Shown here: positions 43,057-52,662 of the stretch, one piece after another
Layout: the number at the start of each line of letters is the position of its first letter
How positions within the stretch are numbered: position 1 is the stretch's first letter
DNA from: JAFDVL01 sp043783625
GTDB lineage: Bacteria > Acidobacteriota > Blastocatellia > RBC074
DNA: 64,000 bases
Direction: 5' to 3'
Assembly (NCBI GenBank): GCA_043783625.1
Contig: JAYVZE010000224.1
Coordinates: forward strand, 32,619-96,618
Program-made: the position numbers and the translations under genes
Notes under the pieces: model-generated
The model's database searches: none
Seen by the model: the letters and a program-made list of their open reading frames with translations, nothing else
Told to the model about the DNA's origin: nothing

Positions 43057-43213
43057 TTTGAAAAGTAGTTCCTACGGAGCTAAGGCACTCGCCGACTTTT
43101 CAAACAACCTCTTAGCATCAGTTCATCCGCGTAGCGGTACAGTACAGGGAGCGGTAGCGACTTGGTAATTTCTCTGCATTTACCAAGTCGCTACCGTTCT
43201 CTGTATGCGGATG
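43057..43213. repeat. Nested inverted repeats before the sigma-54 activator gene
   Basis: TTTGAAAAGT / ACTTTTCAAA (43057-43066 and 43095-43104) is followed by a larger palindrome: CATCCGC...AGCGGTAGCGACTTGGTAA (43124-43168) and TTACCAAGTCGCTACCG...GCGGATG (43180-43213). It fills most of the 380-nt gap before the sigma-54 activator, which starts 45 nt beyond. Within 42920-43056 I see nothing recognisable. Confidence 0.75.
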
Positions 43214-43257
43214 GATTGTGAGGGGAAAGGCTGAAGGAAGGACTCAATTTTGCCGGT

Positions 43258-46200
43258 ATGAGTACTCAAAATTCTGCGCACACAACACAGGCAAGGCAGC
43301 TCTCACCGCAAGCTTTAATCGAACTCATTGAATCCGCCCAGCAGGCAGCGGAAGATTTTCGTTACGACGAAGCCGTCGAGAAATTCTCCCTGGCTATCCA
43401 TAGCCCTTATTTAAGAGTCGAACAACGTGCCAAAGTCAGTTGTTCGCTGGCCGAAGCATTAGAAAATCTTTCTCGTTACCGTGAAGCTTTGGTGGTCATG
43501 GAGGAGTACGAAGGCTTTGCCGGACGCAGCGATTTGACACCAGAGACGATGTTTCAGTTGTGGTTGCGGATGGGGTCATTGCACGGGTATACGGGCGATC
43601 ATCCGCGTGCCATTTCTTATTTGAAATCGGCGCTGGCCTTTGCTGAAACGAAGCAGGATCAAGAAAAATCAGGATCGTGCCATTATGTGATGGGGCGAAT
43701 TTATCGTGCGATTGGGGAAGCACAGTTTGCCCGCGATCATCTGCACCTGGCACTACGTTTTAATCGCCATGTGGGGGAGTGGTTGCCACTGGCGCAGAGT
43801 TATTTGATGCTCGGCAATATTTGTTTGAGCGAAGGCGATTTGATGGAAGCGCGTGAACACTTCGAGCAATCCATCAAAATCATTGGGGATCGTCGCGCTC
43901 CATTGTTGCTGGGAACTATCTACAACAATATTTCTAATATCATCCTGTTTCAGGAATTCGGGCAAGCTGGAGAAGGCATTGCCACTTTGGAGAAAGCCGT
44001 TTTTTACCTGACAGAAGCGAAGCATGATCGGATGCTGGCGAATGCCTACAGCAATCTTGGCTATGTGCTAACAGTCACAGGTGATTGGGAACGCGCGGCA
44101 GAGATGTTGACCAGAGCCATTGCCTTAGGGAAAGCGGTAGGTCATCGTGCCGTACAGGGAACAGCACTGGATACGTTAGGTGAACTCCTGCTTTTACAAG
44201 GGCGCTTTGAAGAATCAGAACAAACATTACAAAAAGCGATTGCCGATTTACAAACGGCTAATTTCCCTTATGGAGAAGTGCAGGCGCACCAAACTTTGGG
44301 ACGTTGTTATTTAGCCCAGGGAAAATTCGATTTAGCTCAGGCTTCGTTCGAAGCACAACTGGCTTTAGCCAATCGCGTTGAAGATAAACGCCATCGAACT
44401 TTATCTCAGATTTATCTGGCCCGGGTTCAGACTGAGAAAAAAAACTTTTCAGCCGCGCAAGATTTATTGAATTTGGTGGCAGAGGAAATTGACGCCTCGT
44501 CGAATGCTTCAATGATCGGTCTATTTCGGATTGTGAATGGCATTCTCAACCACGAGTTATCACGGTTTGAAGAGGCACGACATGATTTCGGACAGGCGAT
44601 CACTGTGTTTTCGATAGTCAGAGACCGTTACCGGGAAGCCTACACGCGATACCGATCAGGAAAAACACTCCTCGCCATGGGGGATGATGGGCGCGGGCGC
44701 ACGGAGCTTCATAAAGCCCTTGAAGCCAGTCAACTGCTCAAGGCAGAGCCGCTCTCAAAAATGATCGCTGAGATTCTGCTGGAAACTGAGGTCGCTGATT
44801 CACCTCATTTCACGCTTAATCATAGTGTGGTCAATCCATCTATTGTTTTACGTTTGACCAGGGCCGCCTCGTCGCGCGAATTACTTCTGAACGAACTGGT
44901 CACGTTATTACACGAAATTACGAATGCTCATCCAGTCGTGATCTTCGAGCAGGAAGAAGATCAACTGCTGCCAGTGGCCTGCAACAGTGGCGGCGAAGCA
45001 CAAATTCCCCTGATTCGGCAGCGGTATCAGGCAAAATTGCTATCTGCGACTTCTGACCTGCGACGAGAAATTGAGCGTGCGGAGGCGGCTGGAATTTTCT
45101 ATAAGCTCCGCTCCAGAGAAGAAAAATTTTTTGTTTTTCTAGATTGTAGTAATCATGAAATTGTGCGGCGAGAGCAGCTTGAGCCTTTATTTCGATTGGC
45201 AGAAATGGGGCTGGCTTTAACTGACAAGCAGCGCCAACTTTCGGCTCGCTCAAAGCCCGATGCCACAGTTGCTGAGGCCGCCGCCGAGGGCTTTATTTTT
45301 GCCAGCCCTGCCATGCGTGCTTTAGTGGATGACATTAAGAAAATTCGCAGCAGCCGGGTGACGGTTTTAATCACCGGAGAATCCGGGACAGGCAAGGAAG
45401 TTGTGGCTCGTGCGATTCATAATTTCAGTAATCGGCGCGAAGCTCCTTTCAGTGCCTTCAATTGCACCATCGCTTCATCAGAGATTGTGAATTCCCAATT
45501 GTTCGGACATAAAAAGGGATCATTTACCGGAGCTATTTCCGATACGGTTGGCGTCATTAGCAGTGCTCATCGCGGCACTTTGTTACTGGACGAAATTGGA
45601 GACCTCTCCCTTGATGTTCAGCCCAAGCTCCTCCGGTTTTTGCAGGATGGGGAAGTTCACCGCTTGGGTGATAATAAGCCGGTCAACGTGGATGTTCGTG
45701 TCGTCGCAGCGACTAACGCGGATTTGGAAAGGCTGGTAGCAGAGGGAAAGTTCCGCGAAGATTTATACTATCGCCTGAATATTATCCGTCTGCGGATTCC
45801 GCCTCTCAGAGAGCGCCGCGAAGAAATACCGCTCCTCATTGACCATTATCTTACTCTGTATAGTCAGCAATCTGAGAAGCAATACATTACGATTGAAAGA
45901 AGTACCCTGGATCTGATGACGATCTATGACTGGCCTGGAAATGTGCGCCAATTAGCGAATGAAATTCAGCGTTTAGTTGCCTATAAGGACTCGGGTGAAA
46001 TGATTACGGCAAAGGATTTATCAACGACGATTTACGAAGAGAGGAAGCAGGATTCGCTGGAACTGGATTTGACGGCGATGTCGAGATCGCTTCGGGTTTC
46101 GAGGCCGGGAGGCGGAGTTCAAAATTCAATTAACGTCGAATATGAACCTGGCGAAAAAACTCTTTCGGAAGCTGTTGATACTTTGGAAAGCCAAATTATT

Positions 46201-46323
46201 CTGGATTCCATGCGCCGTCATCACGGACATCGTGATTCCGTTTGTGAAGAACTTGGGATTACGCGCAAAGGTCTTTATTTAAAACTTCGCCGCTTGCCCG
46301 GCATTGATCTTTCAGAGTTTTAG
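43258..46323 (+). CDS. TPR-GAF-like sigma-54-dependent transcriptional activator
   Basis: 1021 residues. About 14 TPR-like repeats occupy residues 1-500, a GAF-like domain about 530-665, an AAA+ sigma-54 interaction domain about 680-915, and a Fis-type HTH the last 45 residues. The Walker A is GESGTGKE (about 708), the sigma-54 contact loop GSFTGA (about 754), a variant of GAFTGA, and the sensor GNVRQL is visible. It should activate sigma-54 promoters on binding a signal through TPR/GAF. It lies between two secreted M28 peptidases, plausible targets. AAGGA lies 16 nt before the AUG, so the start is not firmly fixed. Confidence 0.92.
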   Translation: MSTQNSAHTTQARQLSPQALIELIESAQQAAEDFRYDEAVEKFSLAIHSPYLRVEQRAKVSCSLAEALENLSRYREALVVMEEYEGFAGRSDLTPETMFQLWLRMGSLHGYTGDHPRAISYLKSALAFAETKQDQEKSGSCHYVMGRIYRAIGEAQFARDHLHLALRFNRHVGEWLPLAQSYLMLGNICLSEGDLMEAREHFEQSIKIIGDRRAPLLLGTIYNNISNIILFQEFGQAGEGIATLEKAVFYLTEAKHDRMLANAYSNLGYVLTVTGDWERAAEMLTRAIALGKAVGHRAVQGTALDTLGELLLLQGRFEESEQTLQKAIADLQTANFPYGEVQAHQTLGRCYLAQGKFDLAQASFEAQLALANRVEDKRHRTLSQIYLARVQTEKKNFSAAQDLLNLVAEEIDASSNASMIGLFRIVNGILNHELSRFEEARHDFGQAITVFSIVRDRYREAYTRYRSGKTLLAMGDDGRGRTELHKALEASQLLKAEPLSKMIAEILLETEVADSPHFTLNHSVVNPSIVLRLTRAASSRELLLNELVTLLHEITNAHPVVIFEQEEDQLLPVACNSGGEAQIPLIRQRYQAKLLSATSDLRREIERAEAAGIFYKLRSREEKFFVFLDCSNHEIVRREQLEPLFRLAEMGLALTDKQRQLSARSKPDATVAEAAAEGFIFASPAMRALVDDIKKIRSSRVTVLITGESGTGKEVVARAIHNFSNRREAPFSAFNCTIASSEIVNSQLFGHKKGSFTGAISDTVGVISSAHRGTLLLDEIGDLSLDVQPKLLRFLQDGEVHRLGDNKPVNVDVRVVAATNADLERLVAEGKFREDLYYRLNIIRLRIPPLRERREEIPLLIDHYLTLYSQQSEKQYITIERSTLDLMTIYDWPGNVRQLANEIQRLVAYKDSGEMITAKDLSTTIYEERKQDSLELDLTAMSRSLRVSRPGGGVQNSINVEYEPGEKTLSEAVDTLESQIILDSMRRHHGHRDSVCEELGITRKGLYLKLRRLPGIDLSEF

Positions 46324-46418
46324 CCGTCGTGACTTGCTATCAAAGACAGTGCGATTTAGACTTCATCTTTACATTACTTCACGCTGGTTAGTTTGATTTT
46401 TTCAGGAGGAAAGCAAAG

Positions 46419-48104
46419 ATGTTTCGTAAACCACTCACTGCCTCAATCATTGTACTTTTATTATTCAGCTTCATGGTTCCTGCACAATCGCCTGTAGTGG
46501 CTCCGGCCAATGGCGAAAAAGTTGATCTGGAAATGATGAAGAAAATCCGTGCCGAAGGAATGGATCATTCCAAAGTCATGGACACGCTCAGTTGGCTCAC
46601 CGATGTTCATGGCCCGCGCCTGACTGGTTCGCCGCAGCTTAAAGCCGCGAACGAATGGACGATGAAGCGCATGACCGAATGGGGAATGGAAAATGCCCAT
46701 CTCGAAGCCTGGGGGCCGTTTGGCAAAGGCTGGACGCTGGAACGTTTTTCGGCGCAAGTGATCGAACCGAATCCATTTCCTTTGATTGCTTATCCGAAAG
46801 CCTGGACTCCCGGCACGAATGGCCCGGTCAGCGGCGAAGCCATGATGGTCACGATTCAATCAGAAGCCGACTTTGATAAATATAAAGGTAAACTGAAAAA
46901 TGCCTTTGTGATGATTGCACCAATGCGCGAAGTCAAGGCTCATTTCAAATCGCAAGGCACACGCCTGACCGAAGAAGACCTTTGGAAAATGGCTTCGGAT
47001 GAACAGGAAGGCGGCGGGCGTCAATATCCGCCTGACGTTTTAGCGCGTGCCAGAGCTGACCGCGCCTTCAGTCCGAAGCGCACAGCGTTTCTAAAATCGG
47101 AAGGTGTGGCGGCGATTCTGGATTCCGGTCGCGGTGGCGATGGCGGAACCTTATTCGTCCAACAGGGCGGATCAGCCATGCGACCTGATGAAGTTCCTGC
47201 TGTCGTTGTCGCTATTGAGCATTACGGTCGCATCGTGCGGATGCTGGAAAAAGGCATCAAGGTCAAGCTCGAAATGAACACACAGGTGAAGTATCACGAG
47301 CAGGACAACATGGCGTACAACACAGTTGCCGAAATTCCCGGTACTGACAAAAAAGATGAAGTCGTCATGCTCGGAGCGCATCTTGATTCGTGGCACGGCA
47401 GCACCGGCGCAACTGATAATGCAGCCGGATGTTCTGTTGTGATGGAAGCTGTTCGCATCCTGAAAACGTTAGGTGTCCAACCGCGCCGCACCATTCGTAT
47501 CGCTTTGTGGACAGGCGAAGAACAGGGCTTATACGGATCATCGGCTTACGTGGCGAAACATTTTGGCGAACGTAAACCGCTTCCGCCCGCACCGGGACAG
47601 GAAGACCTTCCTTCGTTCATGCGTCCGCGTGGACCACTGGAGATCAAGCCGGATCATGCAAAATTGGCGGCTTATTTCAATCTTGATAATGGAACCGGAA
47701 AAGTGCGTGGCGTTTATTTGCAGGGCAATGAAGCCGTTCGTCCGATCTTTCGGGCGTGGCTGGCTCCATTCCGCGATTTAGGCGCGGCGACCTTAACCAT
47801 CAATAATACCAGTGGTACGGATCATTTATCTTTTGATGGCGTTGGTCTGCCGGGCTTCCAATTCATTCAGGATGAAATTGAATACGACACGCGCACACAC
47901 CATTCAAATATGGACAGCTACGAACGGATTCAGCCGGATGATATGAAACAGGCTTCCGTGTTGATGGCAGCCTTTATTTACAATGCTGCGATGCGTGATG
48001 AGAAGTTGCCGCGCAAAGCACTTCCTGCCAGCGTTCAGCAGGCAGCGACTCCAACTGTCAATACAAATGGAGCGGCGGCAGGTGCGAGCAAAACTAACAA
48101 ATAA
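46419..48104 (+). CDS. Exported M28 family zinc aminopeptidase (paralogue 2)
   Basis: 561 residues with signal peptide (about 1-23, ending VPAQ). Catalytic motifs are GAHLDSWHG (about 318), TDNA, GEEQG (about 366), GTDHLSF (about 466) and HHSNMDSYE (about 494). It is similar along its whole length to the product of 41225-42874, including MRADGM-type MDTLSWLTD and EIPGTDKKDEVVMLG, but has a small insertion rich in Pro after GEEQG. AGGAGG precedes the AUG. It is a duplicate likely to differ in specificity. Confidence 0.9.
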   Translation: MFRKPLTASIIVLLLFSFMVPAQSPVVAPANGEKVDLEMMKKIRAEGMDHSKVMDTLSWLTDVHGPRLTGSPQLKAANEWTMKRMTEWGMENAHLEAWGPFGKGWTLERFSAQVIEPNPFPLIAYPKAWTPGTNGPVSGEAMMVTIQSEADFDKYKGKLKNAFVMIAPMREVKAHFKSQGTRLTEEDLWKMASDEQEGGGRQYPPDVLARARADRAFSPKRTAFLKSEGVAAILDSGRGGDGGTLFVQQGGSAMRPDEVPAVVVAIEHYGRIVRMLEKGIKVKLEMNTQVKYHEQDNMAYNTVAEIPGTDKKDEVVMLGAHLDSWHGSTGATDNAAGCSVVMEAVRILKTLGVQPRRTIRIALWTGEEQGLYGSSAYVAKHFGERKPLPPAPGQEDLPSFMRPRGPLEIKPDHAKLAAYFNLDNGTGKVRGVYLQGNEAVRPIFRAWLAPFRDLGAATLTINNTSGTDHLSFDGVGLPGFQFIQDEIEYDTRTHHSNMDSYERIQPDDMKQASVLMAAFIYNAAMRDEKLPRKALPASVQQAATPTVNTNGAAAGASKTNK

Positions 48105-48130
48105 TTCACCTTTGAAAGTGTGATTCTCTT

Positions 48131-48166
48131 AGTCCCGTAACGGTTTTGATTAACTGTTACGGGACT
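48131..48166 (+). terminator. Hairpin terminator after M28 paralogue 2
   Basis: AGTCCCGTAACGGTT / AACTGTTACGGGACT pair with one wobble and a 6-nt loop, followed by TGTTAC. It lies 26 nt past the peptidase stop and just before the channel gene. Confidence 0.75.
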
Positions 48167-48186
48167 TGTTACAATATCAGTCAAAT

Positions 48187-48762
48187 ATGCATAAAGGTAG
48201 ATTGGAAGCATTCAGCGACGGAGTGATCGCCATCATCATCACGATTATGGTACTGGAAATGAAAGTGCCGCACGGGTCGGACTTAGCTGATTTGCGCCCG
48301 CTCATTCCGGTTTTTCTAAGTTATATTCTCAGTTTTATTTACATTGGAATTTACTGGAATAACCATCATCATCTGTTTCAGGTAGTTTCGCGCATTAACG
48401 GGTCGGCACTGTGGGCGAACTTGCATTTATTATTCTGGTTATCGTTGATCCCTTTCATCACCGGATGGATGGGAGAAAATCACTTTTCGCGTTGGCCGGT
48501 CGCACTTTATGGAATCGCACTTTTTATGGCAGGATTGGCTTATTACATTCTGGCTCGTGTGTTGGTAGCGCATCACGACAGCGAATCTGCTTTAGCGCAA
48601 GCCATCGGCTCCGACTTTAAAGGGAAAATCTCGCTGGTGGTTTATGCCGTCGCTATTTTGATCTCAATGTTTAGCCCGCTCGCCGCCTGTGCGCTTTACG
48701 TGTTGGTTGCTATTATGTGGTTGGTTCCAGACCGTCGCATTGAAAAGACGCTGGCTCAATAA
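48187..48762 (+). CDS. TMEM175-like (DUF1211) potassium channel protein
   Basis: 191-residue inner-membrane protein with about six hydrophobic segments. RLEAFSDGVIAIIITIMVLE is the hallmark of bacterial TMEM175 / DUF1211 proteins, which form K+-permeable tetramers. The usual FSDGV filter helix and IYWNNHHHL are present. The start at 48187 gives the motif near the N-terminus; no Shine-Dalgarno is strong. It ends 18 nt before the M1-like gene, so the two are probably co-transcribed. Confidence 0.9.
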   Translation: MHKGRLEAFSDGVIAIIITIMVLEMKVPHGSDLADLRPLIPVFLSYILSFIYIGIYWNNHHHLFQVVSRINGSALWANLHLLFWLSLIPFITGWMGENHFSRWPVALYGIALFMAGLAYYILARVLVAHHDSESALAQAIGSDFKGKISLVVYAVAILISMFSPLAACALYVLVAIMWLVPDRRIEKTLAQ

Positions 48763-48779
48763 GTTTATCTCCGATTGTT

Positions 48780-51119
48780 ATGAAAAAACTTTTATTATTC
48801 TTTGTCGCCCTGATTTTATTGACTGTCACTGCTGTTGCGCAGGAATTTGAAATTCGTAATTACGACCTTAAAGCGAAGATCGTTCCCGAAGCAAATGCCG
48901 TTGAAGTCAATGCAAAAATGCGACTTATCAATCTGAACGGCAAAGAATTAGTAGATAAACTACTGCTCGGAACCGGAGACAAACCGCGCCTGTCATTTTT
49001 CTTGAATCCAAAAATTAAAGTCAGCTCAATGAAAATCAATGGAGCTGAAGCCGCCTTCAAAACCTCTGAGAATCCGCGTTTGGGATTAATGTCAGTTTAT
49101 GCGGATATTACTTCTTCGATTGCTTTGCTGCCGGAATTCGAGGTTGAAATCAGCTATGTCATCAATTCTGAAAGAGGCGTCGGGCTACGAATTTCAGGTT
49201 CGGAAAGTCATTTATTACCAAATAGTTTTTGGATTCCAGTGAGCCATACGCCGTATGCCGAGCACGGCGCGGATACCGCCCCGTTTATGCTGAATGTTAC
49301 AGCACCTTCCGGCCAAGTTATTTCTTCCGGCAATCGCAAAGATGAAAATACTTTTGAGCAATCTCTAGCAGCGCAGCCTTACTTTTTTGCCGGAAATTAT
49401 GAGGTGACAACCGCGACCGCCGCGAAAAATGCGAAGGTCGAAATTTATGCGCCGCGCGGCCTGGATGCCAACGGCAAGCAACAATTACAGCGACTTTCTG
49501 AGGAAGCTGTAAAAATTGTCAACTACTACAGTGAATATTTTGCGACGCCGCAAATGGGAGCTTTTCGCATCGTCGCTACATCAACCACCGGAATAAATTT
49601 TGCTGAATCCGGCGGCGTTGCGATTGATGAAAGTTTCTTTCGCCGCAATGTTCTGGATTTAGGAACGATAGAATTATTGGCTTCGGCGGCAGCGCGTTCC
49701 TTTATTGATGGGCGAGTTTTATTACGCGGACGCGGAGCCGGAATGATGCGCGACGGCTTACCGGTTTATATGACGGCGAATTATTTTGGTTCGCGCTTTG
49801 GTGAAGCCGAGAGAAATGCCGCTTTTGAAAGGTACCGGCGGGCGTATGAACCGTTAGCGCGTGGTTCTGATACAGCTTTGTTGATGCAAAGTTCTTATGA
49901 TCGAAATTACACGACGGCGATGTATAACAAAGGCGCTCTCGTGTGGCGGCTGATCGAAACGAAATTGGGACGCGCTACTTTTGATGCGTACATTCGCTCG
50001 ATGCTGGATCGCCAGCGTGTAGACGTTTTATCGTTGACCGAGTGGAAGGCTCCGCTGTGTCGTGTGGCGCGTTGTGCTAATGTGAAAAGCGATTTGACGG
50101 TCAAAAGTGCAGAGCTGAAAGACATTTTTTCACAATGGATCGAAACTGTGATTGGCCCTGATTTTGCGGTCGGGCAGCCAAAGGATGTCGCCACCGGAGT
50201 TGAATCCGCCATCGTCAATTTTGGCAACGGAGATTTAACGGTTGACGTGACTGCGAGCACTGAATCAGGCGAAAAAATTAATCGCTCAGTGGCAGTGAAG
50301 GGCGGCGAATACGGGACAATCACGTTTCCGGCAGGCACAAAAATCAGCCGCATCGAAGTTGATCCTGACAAAATTTATCCGCAAAAAGATTACAGCAATG
50401 ACGTGTATCCGCGTCGCCCTTCAACGGGAGATTTATACGGACAGGCTTCGTTAGCGTTTGGGAAAAAAGAATACGCCGCCTCGGAAACAAAGTTGAAGGA
50501 GGCGTTAGCCGCTGATCCGAATGCTTCGATTGTGCAGGCGTTGCTCGGACGTGTACAGGTCATTCTGAACAAAAATGATGAAGCGCAGAAGTCTTTCAAT
50601 GAGGCTTTGAAGCAAATCCCGATTTCGTTGCAAGCCTTCGCGTGGGCGCATCTGGGACTTGGCACTATTGCCCTGCAAAAAAATCAATGGGTCGAAGCCG
50701 TGAACCATTTTAAATTGGTTTCTGCTTCGGAGCAGGATCAATCAACCACAATTTCTGCCTTTGATGGAGCCTTGAAAGCCGAGCAAGGCGCGAAGTCCAT
50801 TAACATTCCCGAAGATGTCCGCGCCTTCATTAAACAGCTTGATGATGCGTTATTACAAGGCACGGCGGAAGCCCTGAATCCATTGGTCGAAACCAGCAAC
50901 TTGCGTGAATTCGTCAAACGTGTGACAGCGAGTAAACCAACGATTTGGGCGACTGAAATCATGCGGACGGAAGCGCTGGACTCCGAGCGCATCATCGTAG
51001 ACGCGACCGTCAAAGTGAAAATTGTTGGACGCGAAGGAGCCGGGCGGGCGATTTATGTCCTAACGCGCTCAGGCGGCAAATTCAGACTCAGTGAAGTTCC
51101 GGTTTTTGATGTGAAATGA
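48780..51119 (+). CDS. Exported M1 peptidase-like protein lacking the zinc motif, with C-terminal TPR
   Basis: 779 residues with a signal peptide (about 1-20). Residues about 25-215 resemble the M1 N-terminal beta domain; TGINFAESGG (about 271) takes the place of GAMEN, but where HExxH should follow the protein has ELLASAAARSFIDG (about 298), so zinc cannot be bound. Downstream MYNKGALVWRLIETKLG matches the M1 helical region. TPR-like repeats follow (about 555-665). A pseudoenzyme that binds peptides is the likely role. It ends just before the phosphatase start (15 nt). Confidence 0.8.
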   Translation: MKKLLLFFVALILLTVTAVAQEFEIRNYDLKAKIVPEANAVEVNAKMRLINLNGKELVDKLLLGTGDKPRLSFFLNPKIKVSSMKINGAEAAFKTSENPRLGLMSVYADITSSIALLPEFEVEISYVINSERGVGLRISGSESHLLPNSFWIPVSHTPYAEHGADTAPFMLNVTAPSGQVISSGNRKDENTFEQSLAAQPYFFAGNYEVTTATAAKNAKVEIYAPRGLDANGKQQLQRLSEEAVKIVNYYSEYFATPQMGAFRIVATSTTGINFAESGGVAIDESFFRRNVLDLGTIELLASAAARSFIDGRVLLRGRGAGMMRDGLPVYMTANYFGSRFGEAERNAAFERYRRAYEPLARGSDTALLMQSSYDRNYTTAMYNKGALVWRLIETKLGRATFDAYIRSMLDRQRVDVLSLTEWKAPLCRVARCANVKSDLTVKSAELKDIFSQWIETVIGPDFAVGQPKDVATGVESAIVNFGNGDLTVDVTASTESGEKINRSVAVKGGEYGTITFPAGTKISRIEVDPDKIYPQKDYSNDVYPRRPSTGDLYGQASLAFGKKEYAASETKLKEALAADPNASIVQALLGRVQVILNKNDEAQKSFNEALKQIPISLQAFAWAHLGLGTIALQKNQWVEAVNHFKLVSASEQDQSTTISAFDGALKAEQGAKSINIPEDVRAFIKQLDDALLQGTAEALNPLVETSNLREFVKRVTASKPTIWATEIMRTEALDSERIIVDATVKVKIVGREGAGRAIYVLTRSGGKFRLSEVPVFDVK

Positions 51120-51133
51120 GGAGAAGGAAAGTC

Positions 51134-51772
51134 ATGAGCTTAGCACTTTATTTTTTACGACACGGTGAAACGGAATATAGTAAAAGCGGTGGTTTCTGTG
51201 GCGACCTTGATCCTGAATTGACGGACACCGGAAAGCAGATGGCGCAGGAGTTTGCGGCTGCGTACCAGGCTTTGCCGTGGTCGGCGATATATTGCAGCCC
51301 AATGAAAAGGACAATAGCGACGGCGCAGAAACTCGGCGAATCGGTGGGACTTACCTTGCAGCTCCGTGATGGATTGAAAGAAATAAAATACGGTCAATGG
51401 GAAGGGCAGAGTACCGAGAACGTCAAGCAAAATCACCACGATGAGTATCAGCGATGGATGACGGAACCCGCGTGGAATGCGCCTCCGGGTGGCGAGACCT
51501 CGATTGAAATTGCCAATCGTTCTTCACCCGTAATTTCGGAAATTGTGCATCAATTCGCGGACGGAAACGTTTTGATTGTTTCGCATAAAGCCACGATCCG
51601 CATCATTCTTTGCAGTTTGCTTGGCATTGATTTAGGGCGTTATCGTGATCGCCTTGACGCGCCTGCCGGATCAATCAGCGTAGTGAGATTCGGACAATAC
51701 GGCCCACGTCTGGAACGTCTGGGAGATCGTTCTTATATGAGCGAAGAATTGCAGGCTTTGCCTGGCACATAG
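51134..51772 (+). CDS. Histidine phosphatase family protein
   Basis: 212 residues. LRHGETEYS (R9-H10-G11) gives the phosphohistidine, SPMKRTIATAQ the second Arg, EIKYGQWEG the acid and VSHKATIR the second His. The fold covers phosphoglycerate mutase, CobC-type and fructose-2,6-bisphosphatase-like enzymes, and the substrate is not predictable. The start at 51134 has GGAGAAGGAAAG just before it; the upstream AUG overlaps the end of the M1-like gene. Confidence 0.9.
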   Translation: MSLALYFLRHGETEYSKSGGFCGDLDPELTDTGKQMAQEFAAAYQALPWSAIYCSPMKRTIATAQKLGESVGLTLQLRDGLKEIKYGQWEGQSTENVKQNHHDEYQRWMTEPAWNAPPGGETSIEIANRSSPVISEIVHQFADGNVLIVSHKATIRIILCSLLGIDLGRYRDRLDAPAGSISVVRFGQYGPRLERLGDRSYMSEELQALPGT

Positions 51773-51836
51773 CGATTCCTCGAAATCCTAAGCACAGCAG
51801 TAAAAAGTTCTGCGGTGTACTCCCTCTTTCATTTTC

Positions 51837-51927
51837 CATTTTCCATTTATGATTTTTCATTCTTCATCTTTCATTGCAACTACAGTGGCTTGATCCCTGA
51901 CAAATGAAAAATCATAAATGGAAAATG
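51837..51927. repeat. Inverted repeat, 25-bp perfect arms, pyrimidine-tract type
   Basis: A left arm (51837-51861, CATTTTCCATTTATGATTTT...) returns exactly inverted at 51903-51927. The intervening 41 bp are T-rich then mixed. It follows the phosphatase gene and precedes the ECF sigma operon. Confidence 0.85.
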
Positions 51928-51992
51928 AGTGCTGCGTCAAAATTATTGTCTAACGACTCACTCCCCTAATAAAATAATTCTTATCCCCGTGC

Positions 51993-52019
51993 CAACCAAT
52001 TTTCGTATGCAGTGTCTAT
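51993..52019 (+). promoter_or_regulatory. Candidate ECF-type promoter of the sigma operon
   Basis: CAACC (51993-51997), a 16-nt spacer and GTCTAT (52014-52019) match the AAC...GTC pattern of group IV sigma promoters. A start near 52027 would leave a short leader with GGAG at 52039 and GTG at 52051. This suggests autoregulation but is based on one site. Confidence 0.4.
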
Positions 52020-52050
52020 AGCTACGACAGAATGAATTGGAGAGTTCCCT

Positions 52051-52662
52051 GTGAGCAATGAAGACGAATTGATTCAGCGTGCGCAAAGCGGAGACCGGGA
52101 AGCCTTCGGCGTGCTGCTGCGTGCCTATCAGCGGCGCATCTATTCGCTCGCCTTGCACTACACGCGGAACCCGATGGATGCGGAAGATTTATCGCAGGAA
52201 GTTTGGATGAAAGCGTATCGGTCTTTACCGGGTTTTCGCGGTGAATCCGGTTTTTATACGTGGCTCCGGCAAATCACAATTCGTACTTTGCTCAATCAGC
52301 AACGTCCGGGGTTTTGGATATTTGGAAAAAAATCCAGCGACCGCGTTTCGTTGGATGACGTGGAATTACTGCAATATATTGAAGCCGGATTGCATGATCG
52401 GTTGTTGATTGAACAGATCAGACAGATTCTTGATACGTTAACGCCGCGCGAACGATTGATCTTTTTACTGAAACATCAGGAAGGGATGACGTATGAAGAA
52501 ATCGCCGATTCCTGCGGCGTTTCCGTCGGGACGATCAAAAAAGCATTGTTCCGTACTGTCACCAAATTGCGCGATCAGTTGGGCGTGCAAATTAGAGCGA
52601 AGGCGACAGATTTGCCGCGCCCGTTAACAGAATTTCCAGAAAGCGACGGAGCGAAATGTTAG
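52051..52662 (+). CDS. ECF (sigma-24) RNA polymerase sigma factor
   Basis: 203 residues, GTG start with GGAGAG upstream. Region 2 (about 8-75: AYQRRIYSLALHYTRNPMDA, EDLSQEVWMKAY) and region 4 (about 130-185: LTPRERLIFLLKHQEGMTYE, EIADSCGVSVGTIKKALFR) are clear, as in sigma-24/RpoE-like factors. It is followed by an overlapping probable anti-sigma gene and two exported HEAT genes, which should be its regulon members. It ends in Cys. Confidence 0.94.
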   Translation: MSNEDELIQRAQSGDREAFGVLLRAYQRRIYSLALHYTRNPMDAEDLSQEVWMKAYRSLPGFRGESGFYTWLRQITIRTLLNQQRPGFWIFGKKSSDRVSLDDVELLQYIEAGLHDRLLIEQIRQILDTLTPRERLIFLLKHQEGMTYEEIADSCGVSVGTIKKALFRTVTKLRDQLGVQIRAKATDLPRPLTEFPESDGAKC

